A stretch of 59,897 nt of DNA from Stenotrophomonas raiganjensis (SeqCode) (lineage in GTDB: Bacteria > Pseudomonadota > Gammaproteobacteria > Xanthomonadales > Xanthomonadaceae), in NCBI RefSeq assembly GCF_030658505.1, contig NZ_JAUTXR010000138.1, forward strand, positions 1-59,897, written 5' to 3'. The notes beneath the pieces were generated by a model. That model was not told the DNA's origin. It saw nothing but the letters and a program-made list of their open reading frames with translations, and did not search any database. Numbering within the stretch: the stretch's first letter is position 1; every line of letters begins with the position of its first letter. This document shows positions 1 to 10,632 of the stretch, piece after piece. A program made the position numbers and the translations under genes.

Positions 1-111
1 GAGGCTGGGCTGGTGGAATACATCCAGTACTACAACCAAGAGCGCATCAAACTGAAACTGAAAGGCCTGAGCCCGGTAAAGTATCGGGAGCAGGCCCAAT
101 CGGCCACCTGA
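1..111 (+). mobile_element. IS3-family transposase, 3' end only
   Basis: The first 36 codons are the extreme C-terminus of an integrase-core (DDE) transposase. The segment around EYIQYYNQERI and LKGLSPVKYRE is the signature tail of IS3-family OrfB proteins, followed by a TGA stop. The rest of the gene lies left of the window, so completeness cannot be judged. The likely right end of the element is the G-rich terminus near 126-134 (ends GGGGGTCA), consistent with IS3-type inverted repeats. The match is by recognised motif only. Confidence 0.75.
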
Positions 112-305
112 CCCCGTCCAAGTCTCGGGGGTCACTTCACCATGGGGGCTTGGTCGCCGCTTGCTCGCGTGCGCTTTCCTGCGCACACGGCAAGACCGGG
201 GTTGGGACGTCCTGCCCAACCCGCCCGAGGCATGCCTCGGGCCCATGCGGCTCACACCCCGCAAACCCACAGTACCCCGCCTTCGACAGGTTCCGGCGGC
301 TGTTG

Positions 306-420
306 GTAGGTGTCGACCTTGGTCGACACGGTAGATCCACGCCATGCGTGGATGAATCTGCATCGGAATCGAATACTGGAAATCTGATCAGAGAGCAGCC
401 GAGCTTGGGCTCGGCTCTAC
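306..420. repeat. cluster of three SMAG-like GTAG palindromes
   Basis: Two units run on the plus strand: 306-329 (GTAG, then a stem of GTGTCGACC with GGTCGACAC) and 331-353 (GTAG, then ATCCACGC/GCGTGGAT). A third, 397-420, is inverted and ends in CTAC with an AGCCGAGC/GCTCGGCT stem. The GTAG head plus a short palindrome is the described architecture of Stenotrophomonas SMAG (REP-like) elements. The assignment is by pattern only. Confidence 0.7.
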
Positions 421-505
421 AAAAAAGCGGCCAGCCAACCGGTTCTGCTTTTGCTCTTCTTCTTTCTTCTACGTGGCTGATCGCCCCCGCAAACCGTCAG
501 AAGTC

Positions 506-601
506 GGGCGGGGTGGGTTCGCGGGGGTGTCCGCGGCATGGATGCTGCGGCCAAGCCCCCAGGGACGGGTTCACGGCGTCCCCCGCGAATCCGCCCCGCC
601 C
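506..601. repeat. long imperfect inverted repeat, arms of about 22 bp
   Basis: The left arm at 506-527 (GGGCGGGG then TTCGCGGGGG) pairs with the right arm at 580-601 (CCCCCGCGAA then CCCCGCCC). A second internal CCGCGGCAT/ATGCTGCGG pairing follows the left arm. It has no T-run and is not adjacent to a gene start, so it looks like an interspersed repeat rather than a terminator. Confidence 0.55.
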
Positions 602-664
602 GGCCAACCACGGCTGTTGCTTTCAGCGACCAACCACGAGGGGCTGCGCCGTTCGCGGGAAAAC

Positions 665-2902
<2,238 letters not shown>

Positions 2903-2951
2903 TGCCTGCCTCACTCTTCCTGCTGCATCCTCTTCTTCATGGAAACCCGCG

Positions 2952-3428
2952 ATGCGTGAACTGATCCTGCTGCGCCATGCCCATGCCGAACCGGCTACCC
3001 CCGGCCAGGCCGACCTCGACCGGCCGTTGTCGCCGGTGGGGCTGGCCGAAGCCGAAGCCGCCGGCAAGTGGCTGAAGGAAAACAACCTGCTGCCGGACTG
3101 CGTGCTGTGTTCGCCGGCACGGCGCACGCGCGAGACCCTGGAAGCCGTGCTCGGCACCATCGGCTACGTGGAGAAGCGCCTGGAAGACCGCATCTACGAA
3201 GCCACCCCCGGAACCCTGGCGGCGCTGGTGGACGACCGTCGGGACCTCGACCGGGTGCTGGTCGTCGGTCACAACCCGGGCCTGGAGCGCCTGGTGGCGC
3301 TGATGACCGAGGGCACCAGCAGCGATTACCGCGGCATGCCGCCAGCCGGCATCGCCGTCCTTGGCTTCCCGCGCGAGGCCTCGATCGAGCCGGGCGTGGC
3401 CAGCCTGAACGCTTTCTGGTGGCCGTGA
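2952..3428 (+). CDS. sixA: SixA-type phosphohistidine phosphatase
   Basis: This 158-residue protein belongs to the histidine phosphatase superfamily. The RHG-like motif is LLRHAHAEP with nucleophile His9, and the second catalytic histidine is His107 in VVGHNPGLE. The size matches E. coli SixA (161 aa), which removes phosphate from histidine in phosphotransfer (HPt) domains and PTS Npr. The end is 4 bp before the YceI gene, so co-transcription is likely. A candidate partner, the HPt domain of the hybrid kinase at 47906-51505, is far away and the link is only inference. Confidence 0.85.
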   Translation: MRELILLRHAHAEPATPGQADLDRPLSPVGLAEAEAAGKWLKENNLLPDCVLCSPARRTRETLEAVLGTIGYVEKRLEDRIYEATPGTLAALVDDRRDLDRVLVVGHNPGLERLVALMTEGTSSDYRGMPPAGIAVLGFPREASIEPGVASLNAFWWP

Positions 3429-3432
3429 TCCG

Positions 3433-4050
3433 ATGAGCCTGGCGCGGCGCAGCCGCTTTCTGCTGCCCGTGCTGTTGGCTTCCAGTGCGGCCTTGGCTGC
3501 CGTGCCTGTAGCCACGACGCTGCCGCCGGTGGTGGCGGAAGCGCAGCGGGTATTGCGCCTGGACACGCAGCGCTCGCAGATCGGATTCGAGGTACGTACC
3601 CGCTTCGGGCAACGCATCGAGGGCGTGTTCCCGCACTTCGAGGGACGCATCGAGATCCTTTCCGACGGTCGTCACCAGGTGCACCTGAAGATGTTCACGC
3701 GCTCGGTCGAGATCCCCGGCAAGGCGCGCTACACCGGCTGGATGCGCGGCGAGGAGTTCTTCGACGCGGGCCGCCACCCGGTGGTCGAATTCGACTCGCT
3801 GCCCTACTGGCCGGAAACCGTGGAGAACGGGGGCGACATCAACGGCCGGCTGACCCTGCGCGGGATCAGCCACCCCGAGACTCTGAAGGTCGAGAGGGCG
3901 GAGTGCCCCCGACCCGGCTATGATTGCGACGTCGTCAGCCGCGGTACCGTGCAGCGAGGCCGGTATGGAATGGACAGCTGGCAGCTTGCCTTGAGTGACC
4001 GAGTGACCTTCGTATTGCGAGCGCGCCTGAGCGAGGCGCCGAAACCGTGA
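3433..4050 (+). CDS. YceI family periplasmic lipocalin-like protein
   Basis: This 205-residue protein has a Sec signal peptide (about residues 1-22, ending ALA). The mature part carries the YceI pattern: a start around LRLDTQRSQIGFEVRTRFG, a central GEEFFDAGRHPVVEFDS, and GRLTLRGISHP near residue 140. YceI proteins form an eight-strand barrel that binds polyisoprenoid-like lipids in the periplasm; a specific ligand cannot be named. The stop codon overlaps the next start in an ATGA arrangement (4047-4050), which implies translational coupling to the phospholipase D-like lipoprotein. Confidence 0.85.
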   Translation: MSLARRSRFLLPVLLASSAALAAVPVATTLPPVVAEAQRVLRLDTQRSQIGFEVRTRFGQRIEGVFPHFEGRIEILSDGRHQVHLKMFTRSVEIPGKARYTGWMRGEEFFDAGRHPVVEFDSLPYWPETVENGGDINGRLTLRGISHPETLKVERAECPRPGYDCDVVSRGTVQRGRYGMDSWQLALSDRVTFVLRARLSEAPKP

Positions 4051-6098
4051 ACCTCCTGCTGCGTGTACTGGCGCTGGCAACCGTGTTGCTGGGCAGCGGT
4101 TGTGCATCGCTGTCCAATGCCGAGCGCGACCGTGCCGAAGCGATCGCCGTGCAGGCGCGCTCGACCCAGGTCGACTGCCAGCGCGCCGATCGCTGTGCAC
4201 AGGAATCGCCGCTGCGTGCGCTGGCCGGCCGGGCGTTCACCGAATCCACCCCGGAACAGCCGCGCCACTACGCCACCCTGCTCGATGAGGGCGAGGGCGC
4301 GCTGGTGGCACGCCTGAACCTGCTGCGCAGCGCCACCCGCAGCATTGATCTGCAGACCTACATCTTCGACAAGGACGACAGCGCCCGGCTGGTCATCGAC
4401 GAGCTGCTGGCGGCCTCGCGGCGCGGGGTGAAGGTGCGGGTGCTGATCGACCAGCTCTCGGCGATCTCCGACCTGCAGATCCTCGGCGCGCTGTCCGGGG
4501 CCCACCAGAATTTCCAGCTGCGGGTCTACAACCCGACCTTCGGCAAGGCCCGGCTGAACTATTTCGACTATGCCGGCAGCGTGCTGTGCTGCTTCCGCCG
4601 CTTCAACCAGCGCATGCACAACAAGCTGCTGGTGATCGACGATGCGATCGGCGTGGTCGGTGGCCGCAATTACCAGGACGACTATTACGACTGGGACCGC
4701 GAGTACAACTTCCGCGACCGCGACGTGCTGATCGCGGGGCCGGAAGCGCGGGCGATGGCGGCCAACTTCGATGCCTTCTGGCGGGCCCACCGCAGCGTGC
4801 CGGCCGAACGCCTGAACGACGTCGGGCGCACCCTGCTGCAAGAGGGCGTGCCAGCCCTGCCACCGGCCGCCTTCCGGCGCCCGGAACGGGTGCAGCGGGT
4901 CAGTGCCGAAGCCAACGATACCGAGTTCGTCACCCGTTCCTTCGTGGACACCGCGTTGCCGGTGGCCTCGGTGCGCTACGTGGCCGACCTGCCGCGCAAG
5001 CATCGCCGCGAGAAGGCCGATGCGCCCCTGGCCGGGCAGCATGTGACCGAGCCGCAGCTGGATGCGCTGATCGCCAGCGCGCAGAAAGAAGTGATCCTGC
5101 AGACGCCGTACCTGGTGTTGTCCAAGCCGGCGCAGGCGCTGTTCCGTGAACTGCGCAAGCGCCCGCAGCCGCCGCGCGTGGTGGTGTCCAGCAACAGCCT
5201 GGCGGCGACCGACAACCCGATCGTGTACGCGCTGTCGTACAAGTACAAGCGGCGCAACATGCGCGAGCTGGGCTTCAACATCTTCGAGTACAAGCCGTTC
5301 CCGCTGGATGCGCCGGTTGATTACCGCAACCTGCTGCCCGACCCGATCGCCGCCCCCGGGGGAGACGACGACGAGGGCCGCAACCCGCTGATCGGCGGCA
5401 GCGCCGCCGGCAGCAATGCAGGGGGGGGCAGCGATGGGGAGCAGGCAACAACGCGCGGGCAGGCAGCGGTGAACCATCCGCGCACCGGCAGCGCCTACCA
5501 GAATGCCCGCGAGCGTCGCCGCGCGGCCGGCAGCGAGGTGGAAACGCGCCTGCTGCGCACCGAGACGCGGCCGTCGTTCCTCGGCAGCAAGGCGGTCAAC
5601 AAGCCGTTGCCGGTCACCCGCAAGGGCGCGCGCATGGGGTTGCATGCCAAGTCGCTGGTGGTCGATCGCCGCATCGGCGTGGTTGGCACCCACAACTTCG
5701 ATCCGCGCAGCGAGAACTACAACACCGAAGGCGCGGTGATCATCGATGACCCGGCCTTTGCCGAACAGCTGGCCGAGAGCATCCTGCGCGATACCCATCC
5801 GCAGAACTCCTGGACGGTGGCGCCGCGCGCCAAGCCACCGGTGCTGTCCGGGCTGAACTACAGCGTCGGCAAGGCCTCCGAAGCGCTGCCGATTCTCGAT
5901 CTCTGGCCGTGGCGCTACGCCACCGACTACGAGTTCAAGCCCGGTCACGACTGCCCGCAGCCGCTGCCGCGGCAGGACCCAGCGTTCCACACCTGCTACG
6001 TCGCCGTCGGCGACTTCCCCGAAGTCAACGTCGGCCCGAAGTGGCTGCTGGTGCGCATGCTGACCGCATTCGGCGCCGGCCTTGTTCCCATCCTCTGA
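4047..6098 (+). CDS. phospholipase D family lipoprotein (cardiolipin synthase C-like)
   Basis: This 683-residue protein has a lipoprotein signal (LLGSGC, Cys about 19) and two HKD motifs: HNKLLVID beginning at His191 and LHAKSLVVD with His533. Both are complete with the downstream Gly-Gly and Asn, as in ClsC/YmdC enzymes that build cardiolipin from phosphatidylglycerol and phosphatidylethanolamine. Between the two halves, around residues 430-490, sits a Gly/Asn/Asp-rich insert not typical of the family, encoded partly by a G8 run at 5421-5428. Translationally coupled to the YceI gene. The exact substrate is inferred. Confidence 0.85.
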   Translation: MNLLLRVLALATVLLGSGCASLSNAERDRAEAIAVQARSTQVDCQRADRCAQESPLRALAGRAFTESTPEQPRHYATLLDEGEGALVARLNLLRSATRSIDLQTYIFDKDDSARLVIDELLAASRRGVKVRVLIDQLSAISDLQILGALSGAHQNFQLRVYNPTFGKARLNYFDYAGSVLCCFRRFNQRMHNKLLVIDDAIGVVGGRNYQDDYYDWDREYNFRDRDVLIAGPEARAMAANFDAFWRAHRSVPAERLNDVGRTLLQEGVPALPPAAFRRPERVQRVSAEANDTEFVTRSFVDTALPVASVRYVADLPRKHRREKADAPLAGQHVTEPQLDALIASAQKEVILQTPYLVLSKPAQALFRELRKRPQPPRVVVSSNSLAATDNPIVYALSYKYKRRNMRELGFNIFEYKPFPLDAPVDYRNLLPDPIAAPGGDDDEGRNPLIGGSAAGSNAGGGSDGEQATTRGQAAVNHPRTGSAYQNARERRRAAGSEVETRLLRTETRPSFLGSKAVNKPLPVTRKGARMGLHAKSLVVDRRIGVVGTHNFDPRSENYNTEGAVIIDDPAFAEQLAESILRDTHPQNSWTVAPRAKPPVLSGLNYSVGKASEALPILDLWPWRYATDYEFKPGHDCPQPLPRQDPAFHTCYVAVGDFPEVNVGPKWLLVRMLTAFGAGLVPIL

Positions 6099-6108
6099 AG
6101 GTACCCGC

Positions 6109-6543
6109 ATGACCCAGGTCTTCCGCGAAGCCGTTTCCATCGAGCAGCTCAACGCGCTCAGCCGCAACACGGCGATTGAATCCCTGGGCATCGTCTTCAG
6201 CGCCGCCGGCGAGGACTGGCTGCAGGCCACCATGCCGGTGGATGAGCGCACCCGCCAGCCCTACGGCATCCTGCACGGCGGTGCCTCGGTGGTGCTGGCC
6301 GAGACCCTGGGCAGCAGCGCCGGCAACCTGTGCGTGGATACCGGCAAGCAGATCTGTGTGGGCCTGGAAATCAACGCCAACCACGTGCGCGCCGTGCGCT
6401 CGGGCACGGTCACCGGTACCGCCCGCGCGCTGCACGTCGGCCGCAGCACCCAGCTGTGGGAGATCCGCATCGAGGACGAGCAGGGCCGCCTGGTATGCAT
6501 CTCGCGGCTGACCCTGGCGGTGGTGGCGGCCGGCCACGGCTGA
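6109..6543 (+). CDS. hotdog-fold thioesterase (YdiI/EntH-like)
   Basis: A 144-residue PaaI/YdiI-type thioesterase. The diagnostic segment is YGILHGGASVVLAETLGS, with the HGG turn and the catalytic Glu on the central helix, followed by VGLEINANHVRAVRSG. Relatives hydrolyse acyl-CoA or menaquinone-pathway thioesters. The start at 6109 is chosen over an in-frame ATG at 6082, which would overlap the preceding gene. The gap to the phospholipase gene is 10 bp, so the two are probably co-transcribed. Confidence 0.88.
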   Translation: MTQVFREAVSIEQLNALSRNTAIESLGIVFSAAGEDWLQATMPVDERTRQPYGILHGGASVVLAETLGSSAGNLCVDTGKQICVGLEINANHVRAVRSGTVTGTARALHVGRSTQLWEIRIEDEQGRLVCISRLTLAVVAAGHG

Positions 6544-6650
6544 GGCCCTGGGGGCCCGTTGACGGCGGCAGAACCCAGCGTTCCCCGCCGATTGCCCTGG
6601 TCGATCGGTCTTATGGCCTAAATCGGCTGGCAGCGATGACGGCCCTCCGG

Positions 6651-6656
6651 TATCGT
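6651..6656 (+). promoter_or_regulatory. -10-like hexamer, possible leaderless promoter
   Basis: TATCGT ends 6 nt before the ATG at 6663, so a transcript from it would begin at or next to the start codon. No Shine-Dalgarno is visible and no good -35 is seen. This supports 6663 over the upstream ATG at 6636. Confidence 0.4.
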
Positions 6657-6662
6657 GCGCGG

Positions 6663-7454
6663 ATGACTTCCCCCACTCCGGCCCCCCGCGGCGGCGTGGC
6701 GCGTGTGTGCCGTTACCTGTACCGCGTACCGCTGCTGTTGGTCCACATCACCGTGTTCCTGCCGCTTATCCTGATCGGCATGCTTCCGCCGTGGGGTGAA
6801 GTGCGCGTGGGCGATACGACCTTCGGCGCCAAGGTGGTGAACTGGTGGCAGGGCGGGCTGATGTGGATCTTCGGCTTCCGCCTGGTGCAGATCGGCGCGC
6901 CGTTGCCTGGTGCCGTGCTGTTCGTGGCCAACCACGTCAGCTGGGTGGACATCTGCATCCTGCACAGCCAGCGCATGATGGGGTTCGTCGCCAAGCGCGA
7001 AATCGCCAGCTGGCCGCTGGTCGGCTGGCTCGCTGCGCGCGGGCAGACCATCTTCCACCAGCGTGGCAACACCGAGTCGCTCGGTGGCGTGATGCAGGTG
7101 ATGGCCGACCGCCTGCGTGGTGGCAGGGCCGTCGGCGTGTTCCCGGAAGGGCGTACCCGTGGCGGCCATGAAGTGGGCCCGTTCCACGCCCGCATCTTCC
7201 AGGCTGCGGTCGAGACCGGCGTGCCGGTGCAGCCGGTGGCACTGGTGTACGGGGTGAACGGTGACGCGCAGACCATCGTCGCGTTCGGCCCGGGCGAGAG
7301 TTTCTTCGCCAATTTCCTGCGCCTGCTCGGTGAGCCGGCGCGACGTGCAGAAGTGCACTTCCTGGCGCCGATCGGTGCCCAGGACCTGGAAGGCCGTCGG
7401 CGCATCGCGGAGACCTCGCGCGCGCGCATCGTGGCGGCCATGAGCACGCAGTGA
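6663..7454 (+). CDS. 1-acyl-sn-glycerol-3-phosphate acyltransferase (PlsC-like)
   Basis: This 263-residue PlsC-family enzyme has an N-terminal membrane segment at about 22-42. The acyltransferase motif I is NHVSWVD (His91, Asp96), FHQRGN lies near 131, and motif III is FPEGRTRGG near 160. PlsC-type enzymes transfer a second acyl chain onto lysophosphatidic acid at the inner membrane; related lyso-ornithine-lipid acyltransferases share these motifs and cannot be excluded. The start at 6663 fits a -10-like hexamer just upstream. Confidence 0.85.
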   Translation: MTSPTPAPRGGVARVCRYLYRVPLLLVHITVFLPLILIGMLPPWGEVRVGDTTFGAKVVNWWQGGLMWIFGFRLVQIGAPLPGAVLFVANHVSWVDICILHSQRMMGFVAKREIASWPLVGWLAARGQTIFHQRGNTESLGGVMQVMADRLRGGRAVGVFPEGRTRGGHEVGPFHARIFQAAVETGVPVQPVALVYGVNGDAQTIVAFGPGESFFANFLRLLGEPARRAEVHFLAPIGAQDLEGRRRIAETSRARIVAAMSTQ

Positions 7455-7461
7455 GGGTGCG

Positions 7462-8496
7462 GTGGCCCTGATCCCGCCACCTGTCCTGGACGCCGGTACG
7501 CCGACGCTGCACGCGGCTGACTACCAGCCGCCGCGTTGGCTGCGCAATCCGCACCTGCAGTCGATGCTCAGTTCCAGCCGCATGCGCCTGCAGCGTGGCC
7601 TGCTGCTGCTGGCCGCCACCGGCGCGGCCAGCGAGGAGCTGATCCTCGATGGCGGCGATGGCGTGCGCCTGCAGGGCTGGCACAGCCATGTCGAAGGCCG
7701 TGAACCCAAGGGCATGGCCCTGCTGCTGCATGGCTGGGAAGGCAGTGCCGAATCCAGCTACATGCGCATGGCGGCCGCGCGCATGCTGGAGCAGGGCTTC
7801 GACGTGGTGCGGCTGAACTTCCGCGACCACGGCAATACCCATCACCTCAACCCCGGCATCTTCCACTCCAACCTGATCGACGAAGTGGTGCATGCCGCGG
7901 GCGATATCGCCCGGCGTTGGCCGCAGCTGCCGCTGGTGGCTGCCGGCTATTCGCTGGGTGGCAACTTCGTGCTGCGGCTGGCCCTGCGCGCGCCGGCCGC
8001 CGGTGTTCCGCTGCTGCGGGTGGCCTCGGTGTGCCCGGTGCTGGACCCGGCGCTGACCATGGAAAGCATCGAGAACGGCCCGGCGATGTACGACTGGTAC
8101 TTCCGGCGCAAATGGGCCGGTTCGCTGCGCCGCAAGCGTGACCTGTTCCCCGAACTGAGCGACTGCGACGACCGCGTGCTGAAGCTGGACATCCGTGCGC
8201 TGACGGCGTGGCTGGTCGAGCGCCACACCAGCTTCGGCTCGTTGCAGGCCTACTTCGATGGCTACTCGATTGCCGGCGACCGCCTGTCCACCCTGCAGGT
8301 GCCGGCCGACATCCTGATGGCGCAGGATGACCCGGTGATTCCATACGCGACCTTCAGCGACTGGCAGCTGCCGCGCCAGGCGCGCCTGGAAACCGCCTGC
8401 TGGGGCGGCCACTGCGGGTTCATCGAGAATTGGCGGGGCGACGGTTTCTCCGAGCGCTGGGTCGCGCAACGCCTGCAACGGGTGCTTCAGGCCTGA
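7462..8496 (+). CDS. YheT-type alpha/beta hydrolase
   Basis: This 344-residue hydrolase of the YheT/ABHD1-3 group has a GTG start. Conserved features are PPRWLRNPHLQ near the N-terminus (family-specific), the oxyanion turn HGWEGS at 90-95, the nucleophile elbow GYSLGG with Ser164, Asp near 293 in AQDDPVIP, and His near 316 in WGGHCGF. It is a putative membrane-associated esterase or phospholipase. The GTG at 7462 is required to keep the family N-terminus. It begins 7 bp after the acyltransferase stop, giving a lipid-metabolism pair. Confidence 0.82.
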   Translation: MALIPPPVLDAGTPTLHAADYQPPRWLRNPHLQSMLSSSRMRLQRGLLLLAATGAASEELILDGGDGVRLQGWHSHVEGREPKGMALLLHGWEGSAESSYMRMAAARMLEQGFDVVRLNFRDHGNTHHLNPGIFHSNLIDEVVHAAGDIARRWPQLPLVAAGYSLGGNFVLRLALRAPAAGVPLLRVASVCPVLDPALTMESIENGPAMYDWYFRRKWAGSLRRKRDLFPELSDCDDRVLKLDIRALTAWLVERHTSFGSLQAYFDGYSIAGDRLSTLQVPADILMAQDDPVIPYATFSDWQLPRQARLETACWGGHCGFIENWRGDGFSERWVAQRLQRVLQA

Positions 8497-8519
8497 ACCG
8501 GCAGCGGCGCGCAGCCCGC

Positions 8520-8525
8520 TACAAT
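8520..8525 (+). promoter_or_regulatory. -10-like hexamer upstream of the TPR gene
   Basis: TACAAT lies 27 nt before the ATG at 8553, a close match to the sigma-70 -10 consensus, but no convincing -35 is seen. It would give the TPR gene its own transcript of short leader. Confidence 0.4.
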
Positions 8526-8552
8526 GCGGGTTTGCACTTGAACCGGACTGCC

Positions 8553-10622
8553 ATGCAAGACCAGATCATCCAAGCGTTGCGCCAGAACCAGGCCGACCAG
8601 GCCGTGCAGCTGGCCCAGGCGTGGACCCGCGACGAACCCGGCCTGGCCGATGCCCACCGCTGGCTGGCGCTTGCGCTGCAGCAGCAGGGCAAGGCCGAGG
8701 ATGCGATGGAGGCGCTGCAGCAGGCGTTGCAGCTGGCCCCCGATGATGCCCAGCTGCACCTGCAGCACGCCGGCCTGCTGCTCGCCCTGCGCCAGTTCCA
8801 GGGCGCGGACGAAGCGCTGGCGCGCACCACCGGCCTCGATCCGAATTCCTTCGCCGCCTACCTGATGCAGGCGCACCTGGCGATCGGCCGCAATGACTTC
8901 GACGAAGCACAGCGCCTGTCCACCCTGGCTTCGCGCGTGGAACCGGACCATCCCGAACTGCTGACCATCGACGGCATGATCGCGCTGCGCCGTGATGACC
9001 CGGACCGCGCGCTGGTGCTGTTGTCGGCCGCCAACCAGGCCCAGCCGAATGACACCCGCGTGCTCTATGCACTGGGCTTCGCCTACCTGGGCAAGGACAT
9101 GCTGGCGTTCGCCGAGCAGGCGTTCCGCCGCGTGCTGGAGCTGAACCCGGCCATCAGTTCGTTGCATGGCCTGGTGGTGCAGCTGGCACTGCGCCAGGGC
9201 AACGTGCCGGCGGCGGCAGAAGCCATGGAAGTGGCCCTGCGGCAGCCGGAGCTGGATGTGCCGTCGATGCATCGCCTGGCCGGTGAGCTGGCATTGCGCA
9301 ACGGCCAGCCGCTGCAGGCGCTGGACCATCTGCTGCCGCTGCTGGAAACGATCCCCGATGACCGCCAGGTGCTGCAGCTGCTGCTGATGTCCTGGCAGCG
9401 CCTGGGCCGCGAAGACGAGGCGCGTGCGCGCCTCGATGCTGCCCTGGAGCAGCATCCGCAGCTGCATGACCTGTGGCTGGCGCGCCTGGCCGTGGAAGAA
9501 GTGGGCGGCCCCACCGCCGCCGCCACGGTCGAACGCTGGATGGACGCCATGCCGGGCCATCTGCCGGCGCTGGAAGCGCGCCTGCGCCTGCATGACATGG
9601 TCGGCGAGCACGAGCAGGCCGAAGCCATCGCCGAACGCATCGTCAGCCTCGAGCCGGGTCGGGTGAGTGGTGAGACCCGCCTGGTCGAAGGCCTGCTGCA
9701 GCGCGATCCGGCTGCCGCGGTGGCCCGCGTGCAGGCGCTGATCGAGCAGGCGCCGGAAGCGCATCGCGCCGATCTGCGGACGTGGATGGGTGAGATCCAG
9801 GACCGTGCCGGCCAGCCGCAGGAGGCCCTGCGTACTTGGCTGTCGCTGCAGGCCGACCAGGCTCCGCAGCGCCTGCCGCTGCCGCCGCAGGCCAAGTCCC
9901 CGCCGAGCTGGCCGGACAAGGGCAGCATCGACGGCGACACCGCCTCTGCACCGATCTTCCTCTGGGGGCCGCCGGGTTCGGGGGTGGAGCGCGTGGCGAC
10001 CGGCCTGGCGGCTGCCAGCCCGGTGCTGCGCAGCGACCGCTACGCCAGCAACCCGCCCGACGATGCGTTCCAGAACTACAACACGCTGCAGGACCTGGCT
10101 TCGGGCGTACTGACGCCGGAGCGGCTGGTGCAGCGCTGGCGCGAACAGCTGCCGGTGCGTGGCCTGCAGAGCGATACCGTGATCGACTGGCTGCTGTGGT
10201 GGGACAACGCCCTGCTGTGGGCGCTGCGCCCGCAGCTGCCGCAGGGGCGACTGGTGCTGGTGCTGCGTGACCCGCGCGACATGCTGCTGGACTGGGTGGC
10301 GTACGGCGCTGCCGCGCCGCTGGCGATGACCTCGCTGGCCGAAGCCAGCGAATGGCTGACCCGTGCGCTGGCCCAGATCGCCACGCTGCACGAGGAAGAC
10401 CTGTACCCGCACGTGCTGCTGCGCATCGACCAGATCGGCAACGATCCGCAGGCGATGGCCGAACTGCTGGGCCGCTTGTTCGAGCGGCCGATGCCGCCGG
10501 CCGCGCAGCTGGGCGCGCCGCGCTTCCCGCCGGGCCACTGGCGCCACTACCGCGACGTGATGAGCGCCGCCTTCGCCCAGCTCACCCCGGTTGCGGTGCG
10601 CCTGGGTTACCCGGAAGAGTGA
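8553..10622 (+). CDS. TPR protein with C-terminal sulfotransferase-like domain
   Basis: This 689-residue protein has about 430 N-terminal residues of tetratricopeptide-like helices (repeats such as ADAHRWLALALQQQGKAEDA). They are followed by a domain beginning about residue 467 with LWGPPGSGVERVA and carrying LVLRDPRDMLLDW around 570. These correspond to the 5'-phosphosulfate loop and 3'-phosphate motif of PAPS-dependent sulfotransferases. A true transferase needs a catalytic base, which I cannot identify, so the domain may be degenerate. No signal peptide. The acceptor is unknown; TPR-sulfotransferase fusions are known in Xanthomonads. Confidence 0.75.
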   Translation: MQDQIIQALRQNQADQAVQLAQAWTRDEPGLADAHRWLALALQQQGKAEDAMEALQQALQLAPDDAQLHLQHAGLLLALRQFQGADEALARTTGLDPNSFAAYLMQAHLAIGRNDFDEAQRLSTLASRVEPDHPELLTIDGMIALRRDDPDRALVLLSAANQAQPNDTRVLYALGFAYLGKDMLAFAEQAFRRVLELNPAISSLHGLVVQLALRQGNVPAAAEAMEVALRQPELDVPSMHRLAGELALRNGQPLQALDHLLPLLETIPDDRQVLQLLLMSWQRLGREDEARARLDAALEQHPQLHDLWLARLAVEEVGGPTAAATVERWMDAMPGHLPALEARLRLHDMVGEHEQAEAIAERIVSLEPGRVSGETRLVEGLLQRDPAAAVARVQALIEQAPEAHRADLRTWMGEIQDRAGQPQEALRTWLSLQADQAPQRLPLPPQAKSPPSWPDKGSIDGDTASAPIFLWGPPGSGVERVATGLAAASPVLRSDRYASNPPDDAFQNYNTLQDLASGVLTPERLVQRWREQLPVRGLQSDTVIDWLLWWDNALLWALRPQLPQGRLVLVLRDPRDMLLDWVAYGAAAPLAMTSLAEASEWLTRALAQIATLHEEDLYPHVLLRIDQIGNDPQAMAELLGRLFERPMPPAAQLGAPRFPPGHWRHYRDVMSAAFAQLTPVAVRLGYPEE

Positions 10623-10632
10623 GGAGAGTCTG

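Larger units (their letters stand above)
140..664. other. repeat-rich non-coding spacer
   Basis: This stretch of about 525 bp between the IS end and the 3' end of the AAA ATPase gene has no convincing gene. Open frames are present on both strands but have arbitrary composition typical of high-GC shadow frames. It holds three SMAG-like units (306-420) and a long imperfect inverted repeat (506-601), both listed separately. Confidence 0.6.

Noticed and set aside
306..420. Possible CRISPR-like repeats
   Set aside because: The units are palindromes with different stems, irregular spacing and GTAG heads; they fit SMAG elements, with no identical direct repeats or spacers and no cas genes.
3918..6251. 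A 777-codon open frame antisense to the phospholipase gene
   Set aside because: Gln/His/Gly-rich shadow of a real gene with two HKD motifs; no recognisable domain on this strand.
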